64,000 nucleotides of DNA. Source: Toxotes chatareus (lineage: Eukaryota; Chordata; Actinopteri; Toxotidae). Positions within the stretch are counted from its first letter, which is position 1; each line of letters opens with the position of its first letter. Both the position numbers and the translations under genes were made by a program. The stretch covers positions 19,201,080 to 19,265,079 of the forward strand of contig CM028902.1 of NCBI GenBank assembly GCA_016801885.1, written 5' to 3'. A model generated the notes under the pieces. That model searched no databases and was not told the origin of the DNA. It saw nothing but the letters and a program-made list of their open reading frames with translations. This document shows positions 38,101 through 50,082 of this stretch, in pieces.

Positions 38101-41100
38101 GGGCAGATTGATTTTTCTTTCTCAATTGTTTTTCTTCCCCCTTTCAGAAGGCTCAGGCATAAGTGTTCCCTAAAAAAGGAAATAAAAGTGAAGAAACACT
38201 CCAAGGCACACAAGACACAGATATTGGTTTTTGCAAATCTAATGAGACTCTGGCAGCCCTGTTTCACCTCACATGAAGAACTGGATATAAAAGAGGAAAT
38301 TCTCCCCCTCTGGCTAAAAAAGTCAAGGCCTTGACATGAAAATACATTGCCGAATCAATTCACCTCAGCTCCCGTGCAGACACAGGCTATGAACTTATAG
38401 GTCAGGAACACATGAAAGAGAGAATTAGGTAGGAAGAAGAGGGAGCGAGAAAGAGAGGGATGAACAGAATGTAATGACTATGGCTTGGTCATGAATGAGT
38501 CACTTTTTGGTACAGCTAGCAGAATTCGCTGCAACGCCGCACTGTGCTCCCACAGAGACTCACAGAGGGAAGTTTCGTAATGATTCATGCTACATTACAG
38601 TTCTTCTTGATGTATGCTTCTTGTTGTGGTTGTTGATCTGTATAAACCTTTCAAACATGAGCGCGCACACAGATGCGTATTTGTAAATATAAGGTATGAA
38701 TGTGACATTTTATCACACACCCAGCATAATGTTCTCACATCCGTCTACTGCTTGGAAAAGGTCCTACACAGACAGTATAAACAAACTAAAGTTTCTGTGT
38801 CTATATAAACAACCTTCCCTGTCACTTTCATATTCCAACACTACATGAAAAACAGCTACCTGTGCCAGAAAACAAACCTATTTCCATTTCACAACACCAG
38901 ACAGAAAGGAATACGTTTTGACTCAAACTTCATTTCACGATGTACATGAATGACCTAATGGAGTATCAGAGTGATTCACTGATGTTGACTCTTACTGTCT
39001 CCACTTATTGTAAGTCTCTGCGGGTAAGAGCGTCAGCTTAATGCGTAAAATTTAAATTTAACAAGCTGCAGGAGGCGAGGCAGAATCAAACAGGACACTG
39101 GAGGGAACAGTAACTGTTTCCCAGCCTTTCTAATTGCTGAGAGGAGAGGAGGGTGACAGCTGATTAGCCCAGGTATGTCACGGCTGCTAGACGAAAACAG
39201 CGGCATTGCAGCATGAAGAAGAAACGTTACGGAGGAAGACAAAGCCTGTCAGGGTAACACTGACTACAATGAATGATAATAAGCCTCACCGATCCAGAAT
39301 TTAATGATGAATGAGTTAACTATAGAAAAAAATAATCTAAAAACAAAACAAAATAAACAAAAAAAACAAACAAACAGGATTGTGATGATTCTTCAATTCT
39401 TAAGACTCTTACAATCTTATAATGTATGAGAGTTTTAGGTAAAGAATGGAGTATAGAGTGTTTCATAGTGTTATTACATATCTAGTTTTTGAGCTTTTTT
39501 CTCATTCAGATTATGTTTTTCATAACTCACAATACTATAAAGTTTCCCAAATGAGTTCACATATAAGGTATGTATATACATAAATTTACATAAATAGCAA
39601 TCAGAGATTTACTTTGAAAATGAGCTGAATCACAAATACAAATACACATGGCTGATTTACACCAAAAATTCATAGCAAGAAAATGAAAGACTTGTGTGTG
39701 TTCATGGCGAAACGACCCTAACCCTTGGTGTTTGGATCCCCGAATTAGTCCTGAAATTGCTTCATTTGGATGGAAAAAGGCCAGTTATTACCTTTCTTTA
39801 CTCAGCAATGTGAGTTTATTTGGTTGCATTGTAAACAGATACAACGGTTGTTCCTCTGTTGCATTTCTGATGAAGCAGCTGCTCGTAAAATATTTGTTGC
39901 CCCCCCCAGAATTGTGGGACTCGTGGTGATGATCTGCATTTACTGTCACTTGCTGAAAATAAAACCAGTACTGAAATCTTAACTGTAGCAACTCTAACAT
40001 TATTATATAATTGTAACATTTGTTGACATAGTATCATTGAAATGAGCAGAAGAGACAGAAGGACAGAGACTTTAGCAGAACTTGCGACAGGCCGAAATGC
40101 ACAGTAATGATGGATCCATTCCCTTTAAGAGTTCCTGTAAAACACAACAGTGAGAAACTACACACAAGTCCAAGGTCCTGGAACTGGAACATCTAAATGT
40201 TACACTACATGATTGTTATTATTTACACCTCTAGTTGACAAGTGTATTAATTATCAGCTGTGAGAAAGATCCATTCAAGGGGTATGTGCTGGTATTTGTA
40301 CAGAACAATGGCTAGAATGTAGAAATCAGATATTGCCGTTCATATTCATTTACCTCATCCTGTTGGCAACAAATAGTTTATATTATTCTTTCTTGATTTT
40401 TTTTTTTTTTTGGCAACTTCAGATTTGGGGCTGAAAAGTCCCTGCACATCTCTGTGTAACTGTTTAACAGATGTACCAACAAATGTAGCAACAAATCATT
40501 CATAATAAATGAGTAAAACATGAGTGCAGTCTGGTGCAACAACTTTATATTCATACACAATTTATGATGCCTTAAAGCTTCACTTGGTAATGATAACAAA
40601 TAATTCATATATCGCTAGAGCAAATATGATAACTCTCTGAGTTCTTAAAAAGGTAACAGGTACAGTTTACGTGTTAACATGAGGTAATGATGTTCAAATC
40701 CCGCACTAGCAGTGGAATTCTACATTTATGAAGCAGATATAAGGCATTTCTCAGTGTTTAATAGCAGAATAAGTAAAGTGTCATTACATATTTCATCAAT
40801 AGCTCATACTGTTGTCTGTTAAGGCCTCTGAACGTTCATTACTGTGCAGTTATAGCTCAGCTGGGTATGGACGTTTGTTTTAAGAGACAATACAACTCTT
40901 TAAATACCCCAGAGTGACTTTTCATATCTCAGTTCAAAGATCAAAAACCCCTCACAGCTTGATCTGACGGCAGAAACAACCCTTCCACCATACACATCAC
41001 TCTGGCTTGAGGTCTCTTCAAAGGAAGCTATGAAAAAGTCATTTTTACAAGAGTAAATAAGCCCCTAAACATCCCGTCTCTCTAGCGGAGAGGGGATTAG

Positions 41101-41490
41101 TGTAGAGTTGGAGAAGGAAGAGGAAAAAAGGCTGTCAGAGCGAAACGAGGGATCAGAGAGGAGGAATAGTGTGGACTAAAATCCCAGGAGGATGGAGGTA
41201 AATTAGTGGCATCTGGGCTGGGAGTTGTTTGTTGTGTTTAATGGTAGATGCTTTGTTTTTTACTATGCCCTCTCTCTCTGTCCCTCCTTTACTCTAGGAA
41301 TTACATTATTACTCGTGCTGAAATTACAGAGAGAAACGGGGAGAAGCAGGTGTCATTACAACTGTGGACCAATCTGCCGCTGAAGCCTGTGATGCTGCAT
41401 GGAAAAGACTTTAGCTTGTGGTTTGAGCTTGTAAACCTTCCTAAATTGAGCACATGCAGAGTGAATCTTGCACAGTGCAGGATGGAATTG

Positions 41491-41492
41491 GT

Positions 41493-41533
<41 letters not shown>
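41491..41533 (+). repeat. (GT)n microsatellite
   Basis: This is a nearly pure GT run with one TAT interruption near its start. It lies in the last cdh13 intron and creates spurious Val-Cys open frames. Confidence 0.97.
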
Positions 41534-41535
<2 letters not shown>

Positions 41536-43310
41536 AGAAGTAGTAGAAATACCAGTACCAGCATCAGCATCCGTTCTCCTGGAGATTTTTATTTTATCAC
41601 CCCTTTTCACATCCCTCATAAGCCAAATTCACACACAACCACCGTGGGCAACAACATTAATCTCAAACGTCCAGCGATGTCCACACCACATATGTCTAAA
41701 ACACCCATTATTTACATACTGTCCATCTTGGGCGGCTTATTGCCTCCAGCCACGCATCATCAAGTTTGAGAGTTGTGAGCAACAGTGAGGCTGCTGCAGA
41801 AAGATAGTGCATGTACTGTACACAGCACATCAGTTCACATGTGCACTGATAGGGGGCAGTGTGGTCATCTGTGTTGGCTTACCAGTTTTGAGCTGTATTA
41901 GCAGCTAAAGCGGAGCATTCCTCCTTGTAATTACTTCTAAAATTAGGAATCCGTCTTATGAGTAGCTGTCCTTTTTGTTTGCATCCGCAGCCTATGGGAA
42001 CACGCATTGACTTGCACTTAGTTTGCCCAATTAGGAAGTCTAATCTCACGTGTACAATGGATCTTTTCACATAGACATTTAACACCTCAGATCTCAGTGC
42101 GCATTGTAGGTGTTTGTCTTTATATATTTGCATGCATTTCCCTCTATAGGACTGTAGGATAATACTGTAATTGTTCCCTACTTTAAGGTAATCTGTGTGT
42201 GTGTGTATGGGTGTAGTTGATGTGTGTGAGAGTCTATGGCACATTGATCACAAAAGAAAGGTTTACAATGGAGGGGAGTGAAAGTAGGCCCCTGCAAAGC
42301 CCTGGGATTTAGCTGCCAATCCTGCAACAGCAAACAAAGGTCTCGTAAGCATTAGAAGACACAGTATATTTTGGCACTCTGCACACACTGGCGCACGCTC
42401 GCCCTCCCTCCCTGTCCTGCAGGGTTGCATACATTATTTAAGGGTCTGAAAAGCAACCCCAGTGGACTGTGATATGGCTGTGAGCTGGGACAGAAAGCCA
42501 GTGAGGATGAGACTCTACTTCTGGCAGCGTTGCTAAGAAGACTCACGCTGAAGGATTCGGTGGAAAAAGGTGCGGAGGTTTGGGAGGATGGATGGAGAGG
42601 TGCGATCTGGCAGAGGCCGGTGACAGCGACAGAGCAGTTCCTCGCCATATTAAGAAGCAGGCTTCACAACCCACACTTCATTTAAATTCTTTTGGCTTCC
42701 AGGAGACGCACGCAACAAGAGAAAATCTGTCAGTGGGGGAGAGATGATCCAGTTTTCTTTCCCTTCAACAAAAATCAACTTCGTTCATCAATTCTCTTGA
42801 TTTGAGCATCATTTATAGAGACTCGCAGACTAATCTTCCTCCTTCTGTCCTGTTTAGGTTGGTAGAAAATATACAAATGTGAAAATATGATTTTGCAGAT
42901 GTAATATGGAAGTACTTGTCAAGATATCCTTTTATGTTTATAGCCATTTTCTCTCGAGCCTCACTCAGAAATGCATCAACACTCAGATACACAGAAATAT
43001 ATTACCCACAGTTCAAGCACAAACACATGCGCACACACAAAATACCGACTGCTGCAGAGATTGTAGATTATGTGTCCTCTAGAGGGTTTAGTGCTTACAC
43101 AAAGGAGGCAAAGAACAACTACATGCAGTTCTTGTCTTGTGTTACGTAACTTCAGGCTCAGAAAACAAACACCAGCCCGGTCTCATATGAAATATATTGT
43201 TTGGCCAAGGAAATGTAATTCCTGCCTGGATCAAATTCACCAGCAATTTCAGAAATCACATGGACTTTGATGCGGGAGATAGGAGTACACATACAGAGTC
43301 CTTCATGTTG

Positions 43311-43975
43311 TTTACATCAGTCCTTCTCAAACTTTTTAAAACCATGGTACCCTTTCATAGCGAGTCTTTTCATGGTTTGAGTTTACTTGGCACCACTGCC
43401 ACGTGTGACAGCTTTTCCCTGCAGATAAGGCATTCCAGTATGTGACAGTTTACTCCTCCTGTCCACAAAAAGGCAGATGCTAAGTAACTTTCACTTTATA
43501 GTCTGATTTCAGCTCTTTTGACTGGCTCAGGATTGGCCATCTCAGGCTGAATTGAAGGTTTAGATGTGACAGTATTTGTTTGATGTCCATTCACAATGAC
43601 AAATCTTTCCATTGATTGCTTTGACAGGTGCCATTTTAAACTGCTGCACACCTGGATAACCTGCACAAAAAGTGACATAATAAAAAAAAAAAAGCAAAAA
43701 GTCACATAGTGAAACTGTGACAATCGAAAATTGTGATCTGTCCTATCTCTATTTTCAGCTGTGGCGTATCTGCATATTTAACAGGGTTTGTAATTAGTAA
43801 TTTACATGTGTATTTATAATTGAATCTATTTTAGTATGTATGAACATGTTATGAGATGAAATGTTATTAAAAATGTGTGGTTAAAAAAAAAAAAAACATC
43901 TTGTGGCAACCTCAGCTCAACCTTAAGGCACCCCCGAGGCCCACAATACCCACTCTGGGAACCATGGGCTGAAGG
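43311..43975. mobile_element. Possible hAT-like non-autonomous relic
   Basis: The left edge reads CAGTCCTTCTCAAACTTTTT and the right edge CTCTGGGAACCATGGGCTG. These resemble the CAGnGGTTCTCAAAC-type ends of hAT-Charlie-like elements. The right end in reverse complement starts CAGCCCATGGTTCCCAGAG, so the inverted repeats match only loosely. No 8-bp target duplication was found, and no transposase is present. Confidence 0.35.
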
Positions 43976-45964
43976 AAAGCTTGGTTAAGATTAAGGAAGC
44001 TTTTGGTTAAATATTGAAAAAGTCAATGACCCTCAAGCATGAATATTTTCATATTCTTAACTTAAATCTTATATTTTACTTTCCTCTGCTGATACGAGAG
44101 CTTCGAGATGAATTTACCAAACTCTCTTTATTATGTCTGCTCACGAAGAAGTAAGCTTTTGGGAAATTTCATTCACAAAAAATGTTACCAAACAGTGAAA
44201 AAAAAAAAAGAAAGAGAAGACTTTCACACTATAGAGTTCCAAGTCCTGCTTTTGAAAATCGTCACACTAAGAGACAGCCTTACAAATTTATGTGTGAGTA
44301 GTAGTTGTATAAGAGGACATGTAGCAGTTACAAAGTATTAATACTACAGCTGACAACAACATGTCATCAAGCAGTGCCGTACTGTGACAAACATAAAGAG
44401 AGTATGGTTTGACACGAAGTTAGATGCTTCCTAAAGTGGAGTGGTCCGTGGCTAATATGAAAAGTGGTCAAGGTGGGACACAGCGGTCATGGAGATAGCA
44501 GGTGAAATAATATTACAGCCTTCTGTTGGGTGCAATGGAGGATGTTCCTGTTGGTTGAGACATGCATGAAGACACTGAGGCAGCTGTCGGGGTGAGAATT
44601 TTCCAGCAACTAGTGTAGGTGCAATGCTGTAAAACGCCATCTTAAAAAAAAAAAAAAAACTTAAATTTGCAGCCATGATGACGATAATAAGGTGAACAAA
44701 ATAAAAAGTTTACAGGCTGCACGACTCATACAACCAGTCTGGACCACTCAGGATTTTTATTCAGTATGAGAAAACTGGTGAATGCCGCAAATTCTTTTAA
44801 ATCACTCAGATGCGCAAATTAAGAATGAACCTGTTCCAACGAGTGGTTCTTGCATGAGGCCCAATTTTGCAGGGTCATGCTTGAAGTCAGAGTTGACTTT
44901 TTCAGCTTCTACCAAATTAGTAGTTAGTAATTAGTTTTGAATTCCTGAAACATAACCACAAAAAAACAGTAATCATCCTCTAGTAGCCAGGAGTGCGCTG
45001 ATGTTGATCAGTATTTTCTTGCAGACTGAGTTGAGGACTAAGAAGAAAAAGGGAGCGGAAATACGGGGGAGGGAGAGGGAAGAGAGATACAGATGGAAGG
45101 AGCCACAGAAATTAAGAAAAGTGTACCGCTGCGTGGCCTTGCGCACACTGTACGCCTGTAGCCTGGTGGGCAAAAACAGAACAAAACACAAGAGTTTAAT
45201 CTCCACACCTTTATTCTCGTCTCCTTTCCCCATCCTTCCCCTCTGGCTCTTTCAATTTTTCTTCCCCTCATCTCTCTCCTGCAGGGTCAGAGTTCAGTTT
45301 GGAGATAAGGGAATTGAAACAGGATTCTCTCTCTGCCTCTCTGTCAGACTATCTGACTATACACTGCAGTGATCAGTCCCCTCTATCTGTCCCCCAGCAC
45401 AGGTCTCTGTGATGAGCTCGAGCAGGAGTCATCTCTCTGGGCGCTCGCGTGTGTGCGTGTGTAGAAATGTTGTACATCTGAATAGGTGGAACCTTTGTTG
45501 CCCAGCTGTAACACTGTCTGAGATTCCCAGTTGGACACACACACACACTCAGACTGTCCTTCTTTTCTCTCCTGCTGTAATCTCCAACCTCTAGCTCCAG
45601 GCTAACACCGCTCATTGTTACGTCTGTTCTGACTACGCAAACATGCTTCAGTCCAACTGAATGGACATGTATACTGGCACAGGACCAGGCAACCCAAGAA
45701 TCTGTCATCTGGAGCAACTATTTGGTTAATGAATGCCACTGTCTATCACTGCACTATTTACAGTAGAGTAACAAATCCCTCTGTCGTTCAGAGTAAAAGG
45801 ACATCTGCGGAGAAAACTCTCCTAATGTCATCTTGGCATGTCAACCAATTATCATGCTTTCTAGTTCAGATGCTTCGGCTTGTACCATGGCAACCGCAGA
45901 TAACAAAATATTTCTAAAAAGGAGAGTGTGAAAATCTAACTGACTGTTCCAGCTGGGATACTCT

Positions 45965-46125
45965 CAGGCTCGCTGCCATAAAACTTTCCGAGAGGTGGCT
46001 GCTCGCCCGCGAACGCTGACACAGCATCAGCTTACGCTCATGATTAGTGTGTTGCAGTGAAACCGCGACTAATGGTCTATCAGCGCTAGAGTGCGGTGGT
46101 CTTATGCTGCCGGTTGCTACGCATT
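45965..46125. promoter_or_regulatory. CpG cluster in the last cdh13 intron
   Basis: About a dozen CpGs are concentrated here (CTCGCCCGCGAACG, AACCGCGAC, CAGCGCTAGAGTGCGG, GCCGGTTGCTACGC) in otherwise CpG-depleted sequence. No repeat relatives were found in the window. A conserved regulatory element is possible. Confidence 0.25.
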
Positions 46126-47521
46126 GTCAGTTTAATTTAATACTTTGTGTCCTGTGAATCATGAGTTTGAACAGAAGTTGCAGGTAACTAAGTGCTCTAA
46201 CTGCATCATGGGAGAAACATGATGGGTTCTTCCATGCGCAGCTTCAAACAAAGCCTTCCCATACACAGCTCCGTCCAGTCATCTGCTATAAATGAGTGCT
46301 TGGAGAAAAGATATGCATCAATAGACAGATTGATGCATACCCAGAGGAAGATCAATGGGTCATACTAGATGCTGTGATTCGCAGATACTGAGAGAAAATG
46401 AGAAGATGCGACACGTAGATTTTTGCCTGTAAGCAAAGGATTGTGGGGAGAGTACGGCTGATTGCTAAATAATAAGAAAGCAAAAGAGCAAAAGAAGTGG
46501 CACAAGGAATGAGAAACAGTGGCAGAGACGGCAGAGGTATGAGAGAGTAAGCGGTCAAAATATGCAAGCGGGAGCAATAAACAGGACATGTGAGAGAGGG
46601 AATAGATTTTATGATCAATACAACAAGACGAAGAAGAGAGAGGAAAGAAAGCTGGACAGAGAAAGGCGCCATGACTGTGATTTTTCTGATGATCTGTGAA
46701 ACACTTCACAGTCAAGCATAAATTAGAGGAAAACCGGATGGAACGGTTACAATCACACCATCTTTTAGGCCTAAAATCAGAATCTACTATTTTTTGCCTT
46801 CTCCTTTCCTTTACTTTCCCTCATTCCTCGCACTATTCTTGTCCTCCTCCTCTTCTTCTCTTCCGACACCTCCTGCTGCACCACGCCTCTGGCGTACAGA
46901 AAGCCCAACTATAAACTACAGAGAACAAGCCCAAACGGGCGAACAGGATCCGGGGGCCTTAAAAGTGGCAAATGATTTTTCTTCTCACCAAAGTAGCTGC
47001 TGGACGTCCTCCATTACGTTTGTGTTGTGAATAGAGGGAGCTGAATTATTCATGCTATTGCTAATGGGTTAAATGAGATATTCACAGTAAATTCGAGTTT
47101 GACTTGCTGGGAAGTGCCGTAGGCACGGTGGGCGAGAAATACAGACGTGAACTGCAAAAGACATACTTTTGCTAAAATGAATGAAAAAATGCCACTTTCC
47201 ATATGCACAAATGCAAGGGATGCAAATAGCGTAACAGTGCACGTGCACGCACACACAAGAAGACACTTGTATACTCATAGAACTATTTACTATTCACTGA
47301 GTACAATGAATTGCTTCCCTTGTGAATAAACTCATCCTAAAGCTCAGTAGAAGTTCACATTTTGTCTTTCTTGATTTCTCAAATAATTATAAATAGGAAG
47401 CAACATCTATATACACTATATTACTCACTATTAATCCACATTTTAATAAGGACACCAGCAAATAAAACATCACCTAGTCAAGTTCTCTGTTGTTGTGTGC
47501 TGTGGTTGTGATGGTACTTAC

Positions 47522-47740
47522 AGAGTAGGGCGAGCAGGAGTGTCGCGAGCAGCACGAGAAGGCTGGCGCGGTGGGAGTGAGCAGAGCTGCAGTGCATCCT
47601 GTTCTTCTTACAGACGCACACCTGAACTTTGACCTCTGTGTTGTTGGACAAAGGGGGCACCCCTGAGTCGGTGATGAGCAACGGAAGCTGGTAGTTGGCT
47701 TTCTTCAGACTGTGCAAAAGCATGATTTGGGAGTGTGTGG
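47522..47740 (-). CDS. cdh13: cdh13 exon: end of EC5, stalk and GPI-anchor signal
   Basis: This 219-bp exon supplies 2 bases finishing the split Ser codon, 72 full codons and 1 trailing base. It encodes THSQIMLLHSLKKANYQLPL, then ITDSGVPPLSNNTEVKVQV, a Cys-rich stretch VCVCKKNRMHC, and a small-residue segment SSAHS. A hydrophobic tail, ASLLVLLATLLLALL, closes the exon. A hydrophobic end with no polar cytoplasmic region is a GPI-attachment signal; the likely omega site is in the Ser-Ser-Ala region (inference). N-glycosylation sequons are visible at NST, across the upstream junction, and at NNT. The acceptor is CTCCCATAG at 47741-47749 and the donor is the strong consensus GTAAGTACC from 47521 downward. 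Reading past the donor adds a polar 14-residue tail before TGA at 47478-47480, so splicing to a short final exon is the better model. The late-EC5 and tail pattern is what makes this cdh13 rather than a classical cadherin. Confidence 0.92.
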
Positions 47741-49848
47741 CTATGGGAGAGACACACAGAGGAAAAGGGAGGTTTAATGGACAGTCATCTTCCATCCTGC
47801 ATGTACTCTCCACCTACTCTGCATTAACAGCTGCCCATTTTGCAAAGCAGAACTAAATATGAGAATTATTATACAAAACTTACATGCCTCAAGTAACTGG
47901 GTGCAAAGACATTCCTGACAACTGAAGTGACAAAAATTGGCACCTCTTAAGTTGCATAAGATTGTTACATTTTGTTGCATCACATTTTAAAATTCCTTAA
48001 GAGACACAACAGAAAGCACTGGAGCCAGCTCACTTTATGCTAAAATGTGTCCCAATATGCAAAATTGCACATTTCACCTGTCTGCCGGGGGCTGTTACCT
48101 CAGGGTTAGGTGACTTTCTGTTATATATTCAATTACAAAAATTTACATCGTCCAACTGCGCGCTCAAAACAATGTCACAAGGCAACTGTGAGCAACGGTA
48201 AACACTTGATAAATGCAGAGTCCCTTCTTTGAACAAATCACCCCCACCTCACTGGCTCATCAGTGGGGTTTTGAAAATGCAGGGACACAGTGTGAGTTTC
48301 TCAAAGTTTCTTCATACCCTGATCAGTGTGTGACATGTCAACAAGCCTCAGAACAATCACAAAGATTCTTCTTTAAACTAACATACATATGTCTTGATCA
48401 GTCAGTAGTGTGGATGTTCATCACTATGTAGGTGTTCATTCGGGTTGAGATTTGGTGATGGTGAGGACCATAGAGTTGCAAAGTGGAAAGCGTTATTTTG
48501 TCCAGGGTCCCAAAGTAAAAGTAGTACTTGCAGTTCTTGGGTGGACATAAAACTCTCCCAGCTGAACCATCAGTACAGAAGATTACTAGACAAGAAAACA
48601 TCTGGTTTATAGATAAAGAGTCAAAGGTACAAGCCTGTGTATTTAAAACTGTAGACTTTAAACACTTCTCTCAAGATGAATTTGGGTAAGAAACATCACA
48701 GAGCTTAAAATCCTTTTACATGGCTGCTAAAGATGAGCAGAGGTTTACAATTTACAACTGGGGGAACGACTGGGAATCATTCAAGTCTAGATTCAAAGTT
48801 TTATGGCACATGTGAATGCCTAATAAATAACCCAAAAAAAGAAAGTCAGATCTGTCTGATAAAACAATACAAAATTTGAATAGCAGGCTTTCAACTGTAC
48901 CTGCTTGTTTTCAAAGAACCAATTATTAACTAACAATTGTAAGAAGAACTGAAACCAGTTGTTTCACACTGCCGTGCAAAAACTGTTATTATTATAAAGA
49001 GATATACTGTCGAGGTATGACTACCAGCTCACACACGCACACACATATTCATACGCACACAGCAAAGACAAGAACAGTGGCAGTCCATCTCAGTGGGAGC
49101 AGGCTCCTTCTCTGCTGGCCCTATCTGTCTCTTCCAGCGGTGGTGATTGAGGAGTGTCTGTGCCTCCCTTTCCTGCTGTCAGACACAGCTAATACATCTG
49201 GGCAGGTTTAGCTCTGCTCTGTCACTCAAACACACACAGACAACGCTGTCGGTCATGCAACCCTGAATCAATGTCCTGGTTGTCTGTCTATCCTCCTCCC
49301 TCCTTCTCTCCTTATATCATTTTACTCCTCATCCTTATCATGTGATCCACACGAGCATTTGGAGTTAAGACTGCTCCGCTCTGTACTCAGCATGGACTCA
49401 CATAAACACGGTGTGACAGGGAATAAACCTGTACTCAGGTGATCTGACCCTTAAATATTTTTGCAAGGAAAATTTACTTTTGTGCTTTGGCAGATTTCTC
49501 TCATCCTTCTCAAACCTTCATTTATTTTTTTTCCTACATTCCTCGGGGTGCTTTTTGGCAACTCTGTGAGAACAGGCTAATAGCTCTTGGTAAGCTATTA
49601 GCAAAATAACAGCAAAATATATATATATATATATATCATATATAGAACAATAAAACTTGTTTTGAGGTGCAGTCTCTTAAGGTTATTGGGCATTTCTACC
49701 TTTTGTCTGAAAGGTTTATCGACCGCTGAAAGCCCTGATGTTTTTCAATAGATGAAAAACTTCCCATTATTAACCTCCATTTTTATGTCTAAAACTGTTG
49801 AGTTCAGTTCAAGAGAAGACAAGTCTCTTTTGAAAATAAAATACTCAC
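47741..49848 (-). other. cdh13: cdh13 intron between the two EC5 exons (about 2.1 kb)
   Basis: This phase-1 intron has the donor GTGAGT at its 5' end (49848 downward) and the acceptor CCCATAG at 47741-47747. It contains an AT dinucleotide run near 49617-49636 and short CA stretches near 49027-49060. No coding or RNA feature was recognised inside it. Confidence 0.85.
49617..49636 (+). repeat. (AT)n microsatellite
   Basis: This is a pure AT run followed by CATATATAG, located 213 bases on the 3' side of the EC5 exon's donor site. Confidence 0.9.
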
Positions 49849-50082
49849 AGTTAACCCTGGTAACTTTCCATGTGTTGTCTAGACCGGGCTGTTTTCCCAG
49901 TTCTATCTTAAAGGGTGCGCCGTTGGGTGGGAGGTCCTTGTCTCGTCCCCCAACTATGGCCACGTTCATATCATGGGCATCTTCACATACTCGAGCTACC
50001 GATGGGACCACGTAGGGGGCATTGTCATTATAGTCTTCCAGGTGGATGACCAATGTGCCAGTACCTGTGGCTGGAGGTTGGC
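49849..50082 (-). CDS. cdh13: cdh13 exon: EC4/EC5 linker and first part of EC5
   Basis: This 234-bp exon supplies 2 bases completing a split codon, 77 full codons and 1 trailing base. It encodes the end of EC4 (PPATGTGTLVIHLED), the calcium-binding linker DYNDNAP, and the start of the membrane-proximal EC5 domain. EC5 includes VCEDAHDMNVAIVGGRDKD and ends at NTWKVTRVN. On the minus strand the acceptor is TTTCTAG at 50083-50089 and the donor is GTGAGTAT from 49848 downward. T-cadherin is a calcium-dependent adhesion protein held on the outer membrane leaflet by a GPI anchor; in mammals it binds LDL and high-molecular-weight adiponectin. The open frame extends on both sides into intron, so splice sites, not start or stop codons, set the limits. 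No frame disruption is seen. Assignment to cadherins is near certain; assignment to cdh13 depends on the next exon. Confidence 0.92.

Larger units (their letters stand above)
35098..47521 (-). other. cdh13: cdh13 last intron (about 12.4 kb)
   Basis: This is non-coding sequence between the GPI-signal exon and the terminal exon. It contains a GT microsatellite (41491-41533), a CpG cluster (about 45965-46125), a hAT-like relic (about 43311-43975) and several A/T homopolymers. Open frames inside it are short and low in complexity, without recognisable domains; none is called as a gene. Confidence 0.7.

Noticed and set aside
40692..40706. tRNA T-loop-like GTTCAAATCCCGC
   Set aside because: No acceptor or anticodon stems pair around it; it is an isolated motif.
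41248..41788. Plus-strand open frames of 106-173 residues
   Set aside because: They run through the GT microsatellite, giving alternating Val-Cys residues. There is no recognisable domain or splice support, and they lie in a cdh13 intron on the opposite strand.
45001..45372. 123-residue plus-strand open frame
   Set aside because: It is Lys/Arg/Glu-rich from purine-rich DNA and then Ser/Leu-rich from pyrimidine DNA. This is typical chance coding in skewed sequence.
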